A DNA stretch of 64,000 nt, from positions 207,596 to 271,595 of the forward strand of contig CALTAJ010000002.1 in assembly GCA_943842245.1 (NCBI GenBank), in the 5' to 3' direction. This DNA comes from an uncultured Flavobacteriaceae bacterium (lineage in GTDB: Bacteria; Bacteroidota; Bacteroidia; Flavobacteriales; Flavobacteriaceae). The translations under genes were made by a program, and so were the position numbers. The notes under the pieces are model-generated. The model was not told where the DNA came from. It saw nothing but the letters and a program-made list of their open reading frames with translations, and made no database searches. Shown here in pieces: positions 27,484 through 34,845 of the stretch (position 1 is the stretch's first letter; every line of letters begins with the position of its first letter).

Positions 27484-28398
27484 TTACTCCAAATAAAAGT
27501 TGAAAAAACTGAAAATTTTTTCCTCTAAATTTAAATAGTTTGGATACCCATGCCCTCCATTTAGATATGAGTACATCCAAACTTGATTGTCTGATTTGGA
27601 GGAACTATATTTTTCAATTGCGACAAGTGTTTTTTCATTTGAATCAGTACTAATTATTGTATCTCTAATGACTTTATCATGTTGAATCTGCTTTAACCTA
27701 AAATTAATCATTGCTTTTGTAGAAAGATAAGGTCCATATCCCTGCGAATCATTCATATCTCCATCCCAAAGAGTAATGGGATCATTTGTGCCATTAAGCA
27801 TTAATGTTGGTATTGAGCTTGCATTTTGACAATTATTGTAAAACTCATCCATAAAACAACTTATTATGGGAGCTGTTGCTTTAAAAAGTCCATCTGTTTC
27901 ACAGCTTAATAAATTGCAAAAATCACCACCATTTGAAAATCCTGTCATAAAAATATTTTTTTTACTAAGCTGATATTCTGACTGAAGCTTTTCGATAAGT
28001 TTTACAACAAACTTGACATCATCAACTTTAAAATCTTTATGAAAAGTATAACCTACTTGCCAGAATGCATTTTTGTCTTCATCAATTAATCCCTGGGGAT
28101 AGCAAGCTATAAAACCATTCTTGTCCGCTAATTGATTAAAATTAGTAGTTTTTATAGTATTCAATGCATTTCCAGAATAGCCATGAAAAACCATTATTAA
28201 AGGGGCATTATTAGGAAGATTATTAGGGATATGCAAGTAATATTCACGTTTGATTGAGTCTACTGAAATTTTATATGGATTATTAATATCATTCTCCATT
28301 TTTTTTAAATGGTAATCTAACTTAGTTGAAAAACCAAAAGCACTTAACAATGACATGAAAATTAATGCTATGCAGCCGATAAGTAATTTTCTATTCAT
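27484..28398 (-). CDS. PHB-depolymerase-family secreted esterase
   Basis: The 304-residue protein has an N-terminal signal or anchor. It carries the PHB depolymerase/LpqC-type esterase motifs: PLIMVFHGYSGNA near 60-72, the nucleophile elbow GFSNGG near 153-158, the acid-residue region LNGTNDPITLWDGD near 200-213, and the catalytic His in NGGHGYPN near 280-287. Family members hydrolyse polyhydroxyalkanoates, feruloyl esters or acetylated sugars; the substrate cannot be chosen from sequence. A TAGCTTTG box lies exactly 4 nt upstream of the ATG (28403-28410 on this strand), which suggests a leaderless mRNA. Confidence 0.8.
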   Translation of the reverse strand: MNRKLLIGCIALIFMSLLSAFGFSTKLDYHLKKMENDINNPYKISVDSIKREYYLHIPNNLPNNAPLIMVFHGYSGNALNTIKTTNFNQLADKNGFIACYPQGLIDEDKNAFWQVGYTFHKDFKVDDVKFVVKLIEKLQSEYQLSKKNIFMTGFSNGGDFCNLLSCETDGLFKATAPIISCFMDEFYNNCQNASSIPTLMLNGTNDPITLWDGDMNDSQGYGPYLSTKAMINFRLKQIQHDKVIRDTIISTDSNEKTLVAIEKYSSSKSDNQVWMYSYLNGGHGYPNYLNLEEKIFSFFNFYLE

Positions 28399-28459
28399 GC
28401 CTCAAAGCTAAAAAAATCTGTTGATCTTATCTTAGCCTATTTATCGATAAGGTTTTTTG

Positions 28460-28494
28460 TAGATTAGCAACTTATTAATCATAAATCATTTAAA
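28460..28494 (+). promoter_or_regulatory. Promoter-like box and conserved 27-nt leader
   Basis: TTTTTTG, then TAGATTAG (28460-28467), then 27 nt to the ATG. The leader contains TTATTAATCATAAATCA, which is repeated base for base and at the same distance from the ATG before the gene at 34846. A close variant precedes the gene at 33984. Confidence 0.5.
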
Positions 28495-29184
28495 ATGAAA
28501 AAGATATTATTCATAGTAGCTATATTTTCAGTTACAACTTTATTTTCTCAAAATACTTTTCAATTATGGAATTTTAATGCTAAAGATGGAATGGAAGAAT
28601 CAATTGCAAATCTCGCAGATAAGCAGTGGGGCGATTCTAAATTCAAATCAGGTGGAATTCAAATTGAAAGAATTGGACACGGGGATAACCCTTGGTCTCA
28701 CAGAATTATCCTCTTTGGAGAAGTTGACAAAATTGGAAGAGTAGATGGAGAGGTTGAAGAGTATGAATGGCAATTATTTCAAGAGAAACTAAATAATCTT
28801 GTCGAAGAATGGGGAACTTCTTATGCTGGAAGGTTTTTGAGTGTTGAGGGCGGTTCTTGGATAGATTTCCCTTATGTTCAAATATATGATTTAAAGCTAG
28901 ATAACCCGGTAGCATTTAAAAAAGCTCACGACAAATTAGTTAAACAAACTTCAAAGACAAGAGGTGACCGACCCGTTGCATTTGGAACTTATGATATCGG
29001 AGGTGGTAAAGATGTTTCTCATTGGGTTGCTGTTGGTGCTAAAGATTTTAATGACTTAATATCTCAAAAAGCTTTAGAAGATGAATATGTAAGTGAATGG
29101 GCTGAATGGTCAAAAAACAATGGAGGAGCTGTTTCGTCTTCAAACTATACAATTTCAGTTCTTGCTGCGTATCCAAATGAATAA
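28495..29184 (+). CDS. Secreted protein of unknown function, two-part alpha/beta
   Basis: The 229-residue protein has a signal peptide (ending VTTLFSQ). The mature part begins FQLWNFNAKDGMEESIANLA and appears to consist of two halves of similar pattern: a beta strand, a helix rich in E/K, and a segment with conserved W. The second half starts near 130 (VQIYDLKLDNPVAFKKAHDK). A distant relative with the same two-part layout lies at 33984-34736. The shape suggests a dimeric alpha-beta barrel (ABM/NIPSNAP-like) fold, but this is inference. A strong terminator follows. Confidence 0.55.
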   Translation: MKKILFIVAIFSVTTLFSQNTFQLWNFNAKDGMEESIANLADKQWGDSKFKSGGIQIERIGHGDNPWSHRIILFGEVDKIGRVDGEVEEYEWQLFQEKLNNLVEEWGTSYAGRFLSVEGGSWIDFPYVQIYDLKLDNPVAFKKAHDKLVKQTSKTRGDRPVAFGTYDIGGGKDVSHWVAVGAKDFNDLISQKALEDEYVSEWAEWSKNNGGAVSSSNYTISVLAAYPNE

Positions 29185-29217
29185 TAATAGATAGTTTAAT
29201 TTTTAATTAGACGATCC

Positions 29218-29249
29218 AAAAAGTCCCTTCTAAACGAAGGGACTTTTTG
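29218..29249 (+). terminator. Strong Rho-independent terminator
   Basis: AAAAAGTCCCTTC (29218-29230) and GAAGGGACTTTTT (29236-29248) form a 13-bp perfect stem with a TAAAC loop and a T-run inside the 3' arm. It ends the secreted-protein gene. Confidence 0.9.
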
Positions 29250-29475
29250 TGTTATATCAAATAGTAAAAACTAGAGGCTGATTTTCAAATCCCTTCCATT
29301 TAAAAGATATGAGAATTTTAAGAGAACAATAAATCAATTCATTTTGGAATATCTAATTTCTATTCGTTTACGATTGTAATTCTTAATTGCCTTTATAAAA
29401 ATTTCAACATATGAGTTTTTTAGAATACTTTAGTTTTAATCTTTATATCAATTCAAAACAGTTTAATTTAATTAT

Positions 29476-29862
29476 ATGATTCCAGAAAAAGTTGCATTTC
29501 TTCTTGTTTTAGTTTTCTTTTTAATTGTTTTTATTCAAAGTGGCTTAGACAAAATCTTTGACTACAAAGGAAACTTGAACTTCTTGAAAGATTTATTGAA
29601 AATTTATTTTTCGCCGACATTAATTGAATTAGCCTTAATTTCAGTTACTATTTTGGAATTAACTTCTGGAATATTGTGTCTAATCGGAATTATCAATTTT
29701 GTTTTTAACGACTCTAATTTTATTGGATTACTCGGACTGATTATTGGGTCTATTGCTTTGTTAGTTCTTTTATTTGGTCAGCGTGTTTCTAAAAATTATG
29801 ATGGTGCAAAAACAATAGCTATTTATTTTATTCTAGCAATGATTGGCATTTCATTTGCCTAA
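29476..29862 (+). CDS. DoxX-like four-helix membrane protein
   Basis: The 128-residue protein has four hydrophobic helices. The N-terminal pattern with a short loop (FIQSGLDKIFDYKGNLNFL) and the following ELALISVTILELTSGILCLI segment resemble DoxX/DoxD-like small membrane proteins of Bacteroidota, whose role is often described as linked to redox or thiosulfate metabolism but is rarely known. A TAATTTAA box lies exactly 4 nt before the ATG. It is followed by a short terminator hairpin. Confidence 0.65.
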   Translation: MIPEKVAFLLVLVFFLIVFIQSGLDKIFDYKGNLNFLKDLLKIYFSPTLIELALISVTILELTSGILCLIGIINFVFNDSNFIGLLGLIIGSIALLVLLFGQRVSKNYDGAKTIAIYFILAMIGISFA

Positions 29863-29882
29863 TTATATAAAATCCTAAGTTA

Positions 29883-29914
29883 GTCTCTTTAGATAATTGC
29901 AAGAGGCTTTTTTG
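29883..29914 (+). terminator. Terminator whose T-run joins the next promoter
   Basis: GTCTCTT (29883-29889) pairs with AAGAGGC (29901-29907, one G-U pair), followed by TTTTTTT. The next gene's TATATTAG box (29915-29922) begins right after the T-run, and its ATG follows 5 nt later. Confidence 0.7.
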
Positions 29915-29927
29915 TATATTAGAAAGT

Positions 29928-30125
29928 ATGAAAAATATAGTATTAATTTTATTTTATTTTCTTCAAGAAGTTAAAGATGAAGTTGAAGGATTTTCAGAAT
30001 TAAATGATGTTGACTGGAGTGCTTTCCCTATTTCTGAAGAATTTGGTGCTTGGATTCCAATTGCCTTAGTGTTTATTGTATTTTTTGGGTTTAGATTTTT
30101 GGCTAAAACAATTGAAAGAAGCTAA
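29928..30125 (+). CDS. 65-residue protein with one membrane helix
   Basis: The protein starts MKNIVLILFYFLQEVKDEVE. A hydrophobic start is followed by an acidic middle (FSELNDVDWSAFP) and a second hydrophobic helix (WIPIALVFIVFFGFRFLA) with a basic end. No family was recognised. It forms a short unit between two terminators, with TATATTAG 5 nt before the ATG. Confidence 0.5.
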   Translation: MKNIVLILFYFLQEVKDEVEGFSELNDVDWSAFPISEEFGAWIPIALVFIVFFGFRFLAKTIERS

Positions 30126-30152
30126 AAGAAAATCTTAATATCAAATTTCACC

Positions 30153-30177
30153 CCCTTTTAATCGAAGGGTTTTTTTG
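30153..30177 (+). terminator. Short terminator merged with next promoter
   Basis: CCCTT (30153-30157) and AAGGG (30165-30169) form the stem, followed by TTTTTTT G. The box TAACTTTA of the next gene (30178-30185) begins right behind it. Confidence 0.65.
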
Positions 30178-30189
30178 TAACTTTACAAA

Positions 30190-30378
30190 ATGAAAAAATA
30201 CACTAATAGAACTGCAATAATTCTCTATTTGAATCTTTTAATTGGACTTGTACATGGACTTCATGAATTCGAGTTGATAAATTTTGTTCCAGACTCTTAC
30301 TATTTTATAATCCCTATATCTTTTTTATCCACTTTTGCTCTATGGAATGGCTTATTAGTTGTTGATAAAAACAAATGA
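30190..30378 (+). CDS. 62-residue two-helix membrane protein
   Basis: The protein has two hydrophobic helices (about 8-25 and 38-57) linked by a polar loop with HGLHEFELINFVPDSYY. The ATG lies exactly 4 nt after the TAACTTTA box. Its stop overlaps the ATG of a 31-codon frame by the ATGA arrangement. No family was recognised. Confidence 0.5.
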   Translation: MKKYTNRTAIILYLNLLIGLVHGLHEFELINFVPDSYYFIIPISFLSTFALWNGLLVVDKNK

Positions 30379-30409
30379 TTCAAGTTCCAATCTATTCTAT
30401 TGATACCCT

Positions 30410-30511
30410 TGCAAGTGTAACGGATCCTGTGATCATTCTAAGGCATATGAAGATGCAGGAAAGATTTTAAGCCTGTTACAACAAAAGATATTCTCATTGA
30501 TTTCTATCTGA
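30410..30511 (+). pseudogene. Cys-rich relic with CKCNGSC motif
   Basis: A 33-codon stretch without a start codon reads CKCNGSCDHSKAYEDAGKIL and runs on to a stop. The 31-codon ATG frame that begins at 30375 and overlaps the previous stop runs into this region in another frame. One indel near 30405 would join them into a small metal-binding-like protein. It lies just upstream of the DUF411 gene. Confidence 0.25.
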
Positions 30512-30584
30512 AAACAAAATATTGTCTAAAAAAGTAAAGCTTTAAATAGGACTTTAATGACCTTTTAATCTATTGCTTTTTTTG

Positions 30585-30592
30585 TAATTTTG
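30585..30592 (+). promoter_or_regulatory. -7 box TAATTTTG, 4 nt before ATG
   Basis: This exact TAnnTTTG match, preceded by CTTTTTTTG, lies 4 nt before the ATG of the DUF411 gene at 30597. Confidence 0.55.
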
Positions 30593-30596
30593 GGGT

Positions 30597-31040
30597 ATGA
30601 AAAAATATTACTTACTAATCATATCATTTTTAATTCTTTCTTGTAAGGAAGAGGTTAAAAATAAAAATATTGTTTATTTATCACCTGATTGTGGATGTTG
30701 TCACGACTGGATTTCACATATGGAAAGCAATAATTTTTCTTTAGAAAAAAATATGGAATCCAACATGTATGATGTAAAGATTAATGCTGGTCTTCCAATT
30801 GATTTAGCTTCTTGCCATACAGCTATAATTAATGGTTATTTTATAGAAGGACATGTCCCTGCAAATGATATAAAAAGATTAATCGAAGAAAATCCCAATG
30901 GCATAATTGGTTTAACTGTTCCTGGTATGCCAGCAGGAATTAATGTCCCAGGAATGGAGGTTAATAATGATAATGCAAATTTTGACGTATTAGCAATCGA
31001 TTCGGAAGGAAAATCAAGTGTTTGGGCACATTATGAGTAG
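30597..31040 (+). CDS. DUF411 metal-binding lipoprotein
   Basis: The 147-residue protein begins with a lipoprotein signal (YLLIISFLILSCKE). The mature part has the DUF411 signature: a thioredoxin-like CGCCHDWI (near 32-39), then LASCHTAIINGYFIEGHVPA (near 76-95) and a C-terminal GLTVPGMPAGINVPGMEV. The conserved Cys, His and Met residues fit copper binding, and DUF411 proteins often lie beside copper-resistance genes. It should be anchored in the periplasm. A tiny Cys-rich protein is encoded convergently just downstream. Confidence 0.85.
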   Translation: MKKYYLLIISFLILSCKEEVKNKNIVYLSPDCGCCHDWISHMESNNFSLEKNMESNMYDVKINAGLPIDLASCHTAIINGYFIEGHVPANDIKRLIEENPNGIIGLTVPGMPAGINVPGMEVNNDNANFDVLAIDSEGKSSVWAHYE

Positions 31041-31171
31041 ATAAAAATACTTTATCAAATAAATACACAATTAATAGACTTTACCCATCCCCTATTAATC
31101 AAAAGAGATTTGATATTTTGAAAGCAATAGATAGAGCCTTTTTGAGCTATTAGCTGAATTCGACTATTTAT

Positions 31172-31261
31172 TTAGCAATCACAACTTGAGCAAGAACAAG
31201 GTTCGCAAATACAAGCAGAACAGTTATGTTCTAAACAAGGCACACATTCACAATTACACAC
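31172..31261 (-). CDS. 29-residue Cys-rich, metallothionein-like peptide
   Basis: GTG start (31261). The peptide has 11 cysteines in 29 residues: it begins MCNCECVPCLEHNCSACICE and ends CSCSSCDC. There are one His and several acidic residues, and no hydrophobic helix. Such Cys density with C-x-C and C-x2-C spacing is typical of soft-metal binders such as metallothioneins. It is convergent with, and 131 bp from, the DUF411 gene. The evidence is composition and context only; there is no ATG, and homology is untested. Confidence 0.5.
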   Translation of the reverse strand: MCNCECVPCLEHNCSACICEPCSCSSCDC

Positions 31262-31397
31262 TATATCATATTTATCTTACTAAATTACAAAATGATTATT
31301 AGAGTTTGAATTAAGCGTAGTTTTAATACTAATGACTACTGAATTTAATAAATTTTTTATTGAAAATAATCCAAATCACAAGCCCTCACGAAAAATC

Positions 31398-32183
31398 CTA
31401 AAAAGATTTAAGAAGTCCCCCATCAATAGGAATATTAGTCCCAGTAATATAGCTTGCTTGTTCTGATGCTAAAAAGCAAACTAGATTTGCGTATTCTTCA
31501 GGGCGTCCAATACGTTTGGCAGGAACAGAGTCCTCTAAAGCAGCTCTTACTTCACTTACAGGGATTCCCATTTTCTTTGCCTTTTGAGCATTGAGTTGAG
31601 CAATGCGTTCCGTATCAAAATACCCTGTTAATGTATTATTGATGGTAATGTTGTCTACAGCAATATCTAATGATACACTTTTTGCCCAAGTCACTAGGGC
31701 TGCGCGTAAACTATTCGAAAGAGACAAATAATTTAATGGTTCTCTGACCGATATAGATGCTACATTTATGATCCGTCCCCATTTTTTTTTCTGCATATGA
31801 GATAGAGCGAGATTAGTAGTTAAAACCGCACATTTAAATAATAAATCAAAGGCTGCTTGATAGTCATCAATACTTTTTTCTAGTGCGCCTCCGGCACTAG
31901 GTCCTTGAGTATTGTTGATTAAAATATCAACTGAATTATTCTTAAAATATTCCTTAATTTTTACAGTAAAATCTGTGAAATTTGAAAAATTAACAACCAA
32001 ATATTGATGCTTTTGTCCTGAATTAGTAGTTAATTGGTTTACAACCTCACTTAAAACCATCTCACTTCTTGCCATTACAGTTACATTGGCTCCTGAAGCT
32101 GCTAGTTGTTCAGCTATTGCACGTCCAATTCCCTTGCTACTTCCACCTACCAGCGCATTTTTACCTTTTAAATTTATCTTCAT
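31398..32183 (-). CDS. SDR-family oxidoreductase without the usual catalytic Tyr-Lys
   Basis: The 261-residue Rossmann-fold protein has an NAD(P)-binding loop GGSSKGIGRA (near 12-21) and a late NNTQGP segment (near 89-94). The classical active-site Y-x3-K is missing: the matching segment reads LNYLSLSNSLRAALVTWAK near 150-168. This resembles the BKR-like subgroup of SDRs, known to deviate from the catalytic tetrad. The C terminus (YITGTNIPIDGGLLKS) is standard. It lies 3 bp downstream of the cupin gene, so the two form an operon. The reaction is unknown. Confidence 0.8.
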   Translation of the reverse strand: MKINLKGKNALVGGSSKGIGRAIAEQLAASGANVTVMARSEMVLSEVVNQLTTNSGQKHQYLVVNFSNFTDFTVKIKEYFKNNSVDILINNTQGPSAGGALEKSIDDYQAAFDLLFKCAVLTTNLALSHMQKKKWGRIINVASISVREPLNYLSLSNSLRAALVTWAKSVSLDIAVDNITINNTLTGYFDTERIAQLNAQKAKKMGIPVSEVRAALEDSVPAKRIGRPEEYANLVCFLASEQASYITGTNIPIDGGLLKSF

Positions 32184-32186
32184 TAT

Positions 32187-32498
32187 CTAACGGTATTCAT
32201 TTCGAACTGGACTAAACACATCCATTATTTCACAAGATGTTAAAGCTCTTCCACTGTGAGGAGAGTTAGAATTAATATGTACTATATCACCAGAAGTATA
32301 TACTTGAGTATTTCCATTTAAAGTAAACTCAAATTTACCGTTAACTACATGCATAATTTGCTCATGATGGTGCTGATGGTCAGGAATTATTGATCCTTTT
32401 TCTATATTCCAAAAAGCCCAGCTTAGTTTTTGTCCGTGGATCATTTTTCCGTGACATCCCGGCATGATCTCCTTACTTTTTATTGTTGCTAAATTCAT
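32187..32498 (-). CDS. Cupin-domain protein
   Basis: The 103-residue single cupin domain has metal ligands in DHQHHHEQIMHVVNG (near 40-54) and the second motif in NSNSPHSGRA (near 77-86). Small cupins of this type often accompany SDR or sugar-acid enzymes and may act as isomerases, dioxygenases or ligand sensors. It is the first gene of a two-gene operon with the SDR protein. The substrate is not identifiable. Confidence 0.8.
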   Translation of the reverse strand: MNLATIKSKEIMPGCHGKMIHGQKLSWAFWNIEKGSIIPDHQHHHEQIMHVVNGKFEFTLNGNTQVYTSGDIVHINSNSPHSGRALTSCEIMDVFSPVRNEYR

Positions 32499-32758
32499 GA
32501 TTAATTTTTAAACAAAATACAACATGTGGTAAATTTAAAGTCATATTTATTCCTATTTTCTTTTATTAAGGTTGGACTGTTCTAATTTTAATTCTAGAGT
32601 TCTTAAATATTTTTTTTTAAAAAACTACAGCAGAGAAAAACTCACTTTTTAAATTATATATCTTAAATCAAATATGGATAATAGTTTTTCATTAATAGAT
32701 AATTACTATTAGATGAATTAAATATTATGGTTTTTTTGATACCGATATGGTATTAGAT

Positions 32759-33475
32759 TTATTTTTTTAGAAAAATCATGCAATGCTGCCAAGGAAGATT
32801 ATCAATATTTTCTTTGAGTCTGAAGCCAGCAGCTTCTAATTCTTTAACAGCCTGCTTTTCGGTCATTTTGTGTATTTTTTTTATAGGAACTTTTGAATCT
32901 TCTCCTCTATATTCAATCAAAAACAACTGTCCATTGGGTTTTAATGCATTCTTGATAGAGGCAATCATTTCCTTTGGAAAATTAAATTCATGATAAACAT
33001 CAACCATTAAAATTTTATCAACCGAATCTTTGGGCAAATAAATACTCTTATCGCTTCCAAGAATTGTTTCAATATTTCTAATTTTATTAGACTCTTTGGT
33101 CTTTTCAATTGCCATCAACATTTCTCGCTGAATATCTACTGCATAAACAAGACCTTGTTTAGCTAATGAAGCCATTCTAAATACATGATATCCAGAGCCA
33201 GCTCCAATATCTGCAATAGTATCATGGGATTTAATATTCATGTTTTGAATCAAATTAGAAACGTTTTCTTCTTTTTCTCTTTCGGATCTTTCTAGCCAAC
33301 CAATTCCTTCATACCCCATTACATAAGCAATTTCCCTTCCCATATACCACTTCCCAATTCCATTAAAATCTCCTCTTTTAAAAATATATTTGCTATCAGT
33401 ATTTATATTTTGTCCTATACTCGCATTTGATATTAGAGCTGTAAAAAGGAATAAAAGAATATTGAATTTTTTCAT
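32759..33475 (-). CDS. Exported class I SAM-dependent methyltransferase
   Basis: The 238-residue protein has a signal peptide (ending SNASIGQ). It contains the class I methyltransferase motif I DIGAGSGYHVFRMA (near 95-108), motif II YAVDIQREML and a later MVDVYHEFNF. Methyltransferases with a signal peptide recur in marine flavobacteria; how SAM would be available outside the cytoplasm is unclear. A TAGCTTTA box lies exactly 4 nt before the ATG (33480-33487 on this strand). The terminal part (GFRLKENIDNLPWQHCMIFL) is typical of Bacteroidota methyltransferases of this type. Confidence 0.8.
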   Translation of the reverse strand: MKKFNILLFLFTALISNASIGQNINTDSKYIFKRGDFNGIGKWYMGREIAYVMGYEGIGWLERSEREKEENVSNLIQNMNIKSHDTIADIGAGSGYHVFRMASLAKQGLVYAVDIQREMLMAIEKTKESNKIRNIETILGSDKSIYLPKDSVDKILMVDVYHEFNFPKEMIASIKNALKPNGQLFLIEYRGEDSKVPIKKIHKMTEKQAVKELEAAGFRLKENIDNLPWQHCMIFLKK

Positions 33476-33516
33476 AGAATAAAGCTAAAAAACATAATGA
33501 GAAATATAAGGTTAAG

Positions 33517-33678
33517 TTACCGTTTCCATGTACCTCCATATTTATAGTGAGGATTATTATTTTTTACATTCAGAAGACATTGCTTACAGACAAAAATCCA
33601 GTCACCACTATGCCTGTAAATTATTCTATACATTGTATTAGAGTCAATGTCGCAAAGAGCACAAAATTTTTGTCTCAT
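33517..33678 (-). CDS. 53-residue zinc-ribbon protein
   Basis: I chose the ATG at 33678 (MRQKFCALCDIDSNTMYRII) over a GTG 21 codons upstream because it gives the small conserved Flavobacteriia protein with this start. Two CxxC pairs (CALC near 6-9 and CKQC near 32-35) can bind zinc, and the C terminus is NNPHYKYGGTWKR. The function is unknown. Its ATG overlaps the stop (TAATG) of a 28-residue peptide upstream. The 3' end forms a hairpin and a decayed copy of it lies at 25552-25592. Confidence 0.75.
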   Translation of the reverse strand: MRQKFCALCDIDSNTMYRIIYRHSGDWIFVCKQCLLNVKNNNPHYKYGGTWKR

Positions 33679-33764
33679 TATATAATAATATAAAAAATAA
33701 GACCAATTATAAAAGATATTATAATGGTTAGATTTACCCAACTAAAGAACCAATAATTTTTCAC
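33678..33764 (-). CDS. 28-residue membrane peptide coupled to zinc-ribbon gene
   Basis: The GTG-started frame reads MKNYWFFSWVNLTIIISFII and ends GLIFYIII: one hydrophobic helix with aromatic residues at its start. Its GTG lies exactly 4 nt after a TAGTTTTA box (33769-33776 on this strand) that follows a T-run, the spacing used before other genes here. Its stop overlaps the next ATG as TAATG, which predicts translational coupling with the zinc-ribbon protein. No family was recognised. Confidence 0.55.
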   Translation of the reverse strand: MKNYWFFSWVNLTIIISFIIGLIFYIII

Positions 33765-33983
33765 ACCCTAAAACTAAAAAACTCTTATGGTTCTGTAATA
33801 CTTTTATTAAAAATCAAACCATTAGTATAGATATGAGATAGCATAGACTTAATTATAGAAATGGCGATGTTAAGAATGAACTAGTCAGATTTGGTAGTGT
33901 TTAATACTATTAATTATAGATATCCATGGTCATTAATCCGTGGTTATCTCTATATTGCCATCTTAATCAAAAATCAATTTAAA

Positions 33984-34736
33984 ATGAAAAATTATCTAAT
34001 TGTTTTTACTTTTCTTTTGAGTGGTCTTATTTATGCTCAGGAAAATACAGGAGCTGAATTATGGATTACTTTTGAGTACACTCCAAAGATGGGAATGAAC
34101 CAAAAATTTGAAAGTGCTATTGCAGAAAAAACTAAATTGTTTAATAAAGCTGACAATTCAGCTGTAACAGCTGTTTTAATGACTGGAGCCGAGGCAGAAA
34201 ACGGAAAATATGAACGCATAATGCCCCGTCGAACTAATGACTGGTATAGTCAGTCTTTAAGTACTGAAGAAACTAAATTTTGGCAGAATAATGTTGCAAA
34301 ATATATTAAATCTGGAGAGGGACCTTATGTTTGGGAGCGAATAAAAAACTTGTCAATTAATTTCGAAGAGACTAATCCTACCAAATATTACCGTTCACTA
34401 ATTCGTGTACTTAAAAATGGAAATAATGAGGACTTTTGGCGTTATTTAGAGCGATACACAAAAGTATTAAGCAAGGCTCGACCTGACACCCAGCAAGGTG
34501 TATTTATTTTAAGTTCTGGTGGAAATACCAACACAGTAAGGCTGCTCACTGCTTTCAATAATCCCAACGAAAGACAAGGAGCGACAAAAGATGGAAATCT
34601 TAGAAGTATTTATAATGAAATGTTTGGAGAAGGAACCTGGGAAGATGATTTTCAAAAATACAACGAGCGTATAGTTGAATGGTCTCGTCCCACTTATGAC
34701 TTTATGTTACGCCCTGATTTATCTACTAAATTTTAA
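33984..34736 (+). CDS. Secreted protein of unknown function, paralogue of 28495-29184
   Basis: I chose the ATG at 33984, which gives a 250-residue protein with a signal peptide (LLSGLIYAQ); an earlier in-frame start would add a non-signal N terminus. The mature part (ELWITFEYTPKMGMNQKFES) has the same two-part layout as the protein at 28495. Aromatic-rich helices (FWRYLERYTKVLS, EDDFQKYNERIVEW) are its most striking trait. The leader sequence before the ATG is a variant of that before 28495 and 34846. The function is unknown. Confidence 0.55.
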   Translation: MKNYLIVFTFLLSGLIYAQENTGAELWITFEYTPKMGMNQKFESAIAEKTKLFNKADNSAVTAVLMTGAEAENGKYERIMPRRTNDWYSQSLSTEETKFWQNNVAKYIKSGEGPYVWERIKNLSINFEETNPTKYYRSLIRVLKNGNNEDFWRYLERYTKVLSKARPDTQQGVFILSSGGNTNTVRLLTAFNNPNERQGATKDGNLRSIYNEMFGEGTWEDDFQKYNERIVEWSRPTYDFMLRPDLSTKF

Positions 34737-34780
34737 TTCTATATATTATTGAATAAGACTATTTAATAAATATTATGAAC

Positions 34781-34808
34781 CCCCTTAAAATATTTTAAGG
34801 GGATTTTT
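34781..34808 (+). terminator. Perfect 11-bp palindromic terminator
   Basis: CCCCTTAAAAT and ATTTTAAGGGG (34781-34802) form a perfect dyad, followed by ATTTTTTA. It ends the gene at 34736. The next gene's TATATTAG box (34811-34818) starts 2 nt after the T-run. Confidence 0.85.
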
Positions 34809-34845
34809 TATATATTAGAAAATTATTAATCATAAATCAAAAAAA

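Noticed and set aside
29250..29475. Short hydrophobic frames before the DoxX-like gene
   Set aside because: A 22-codon frame (MSFLEYFSFNLYINSK) overlaps the promoter-like box of the next gene and has no repeated or conserved pattern.
32499..32758. Intergenic stretch with a small dyad (ATACC-gatat-GGTAT)
   Set aside because: The arms are only 5 bp and the T-run does not follow in the direction of the ending gene; no gene or RNA was recognised in it.
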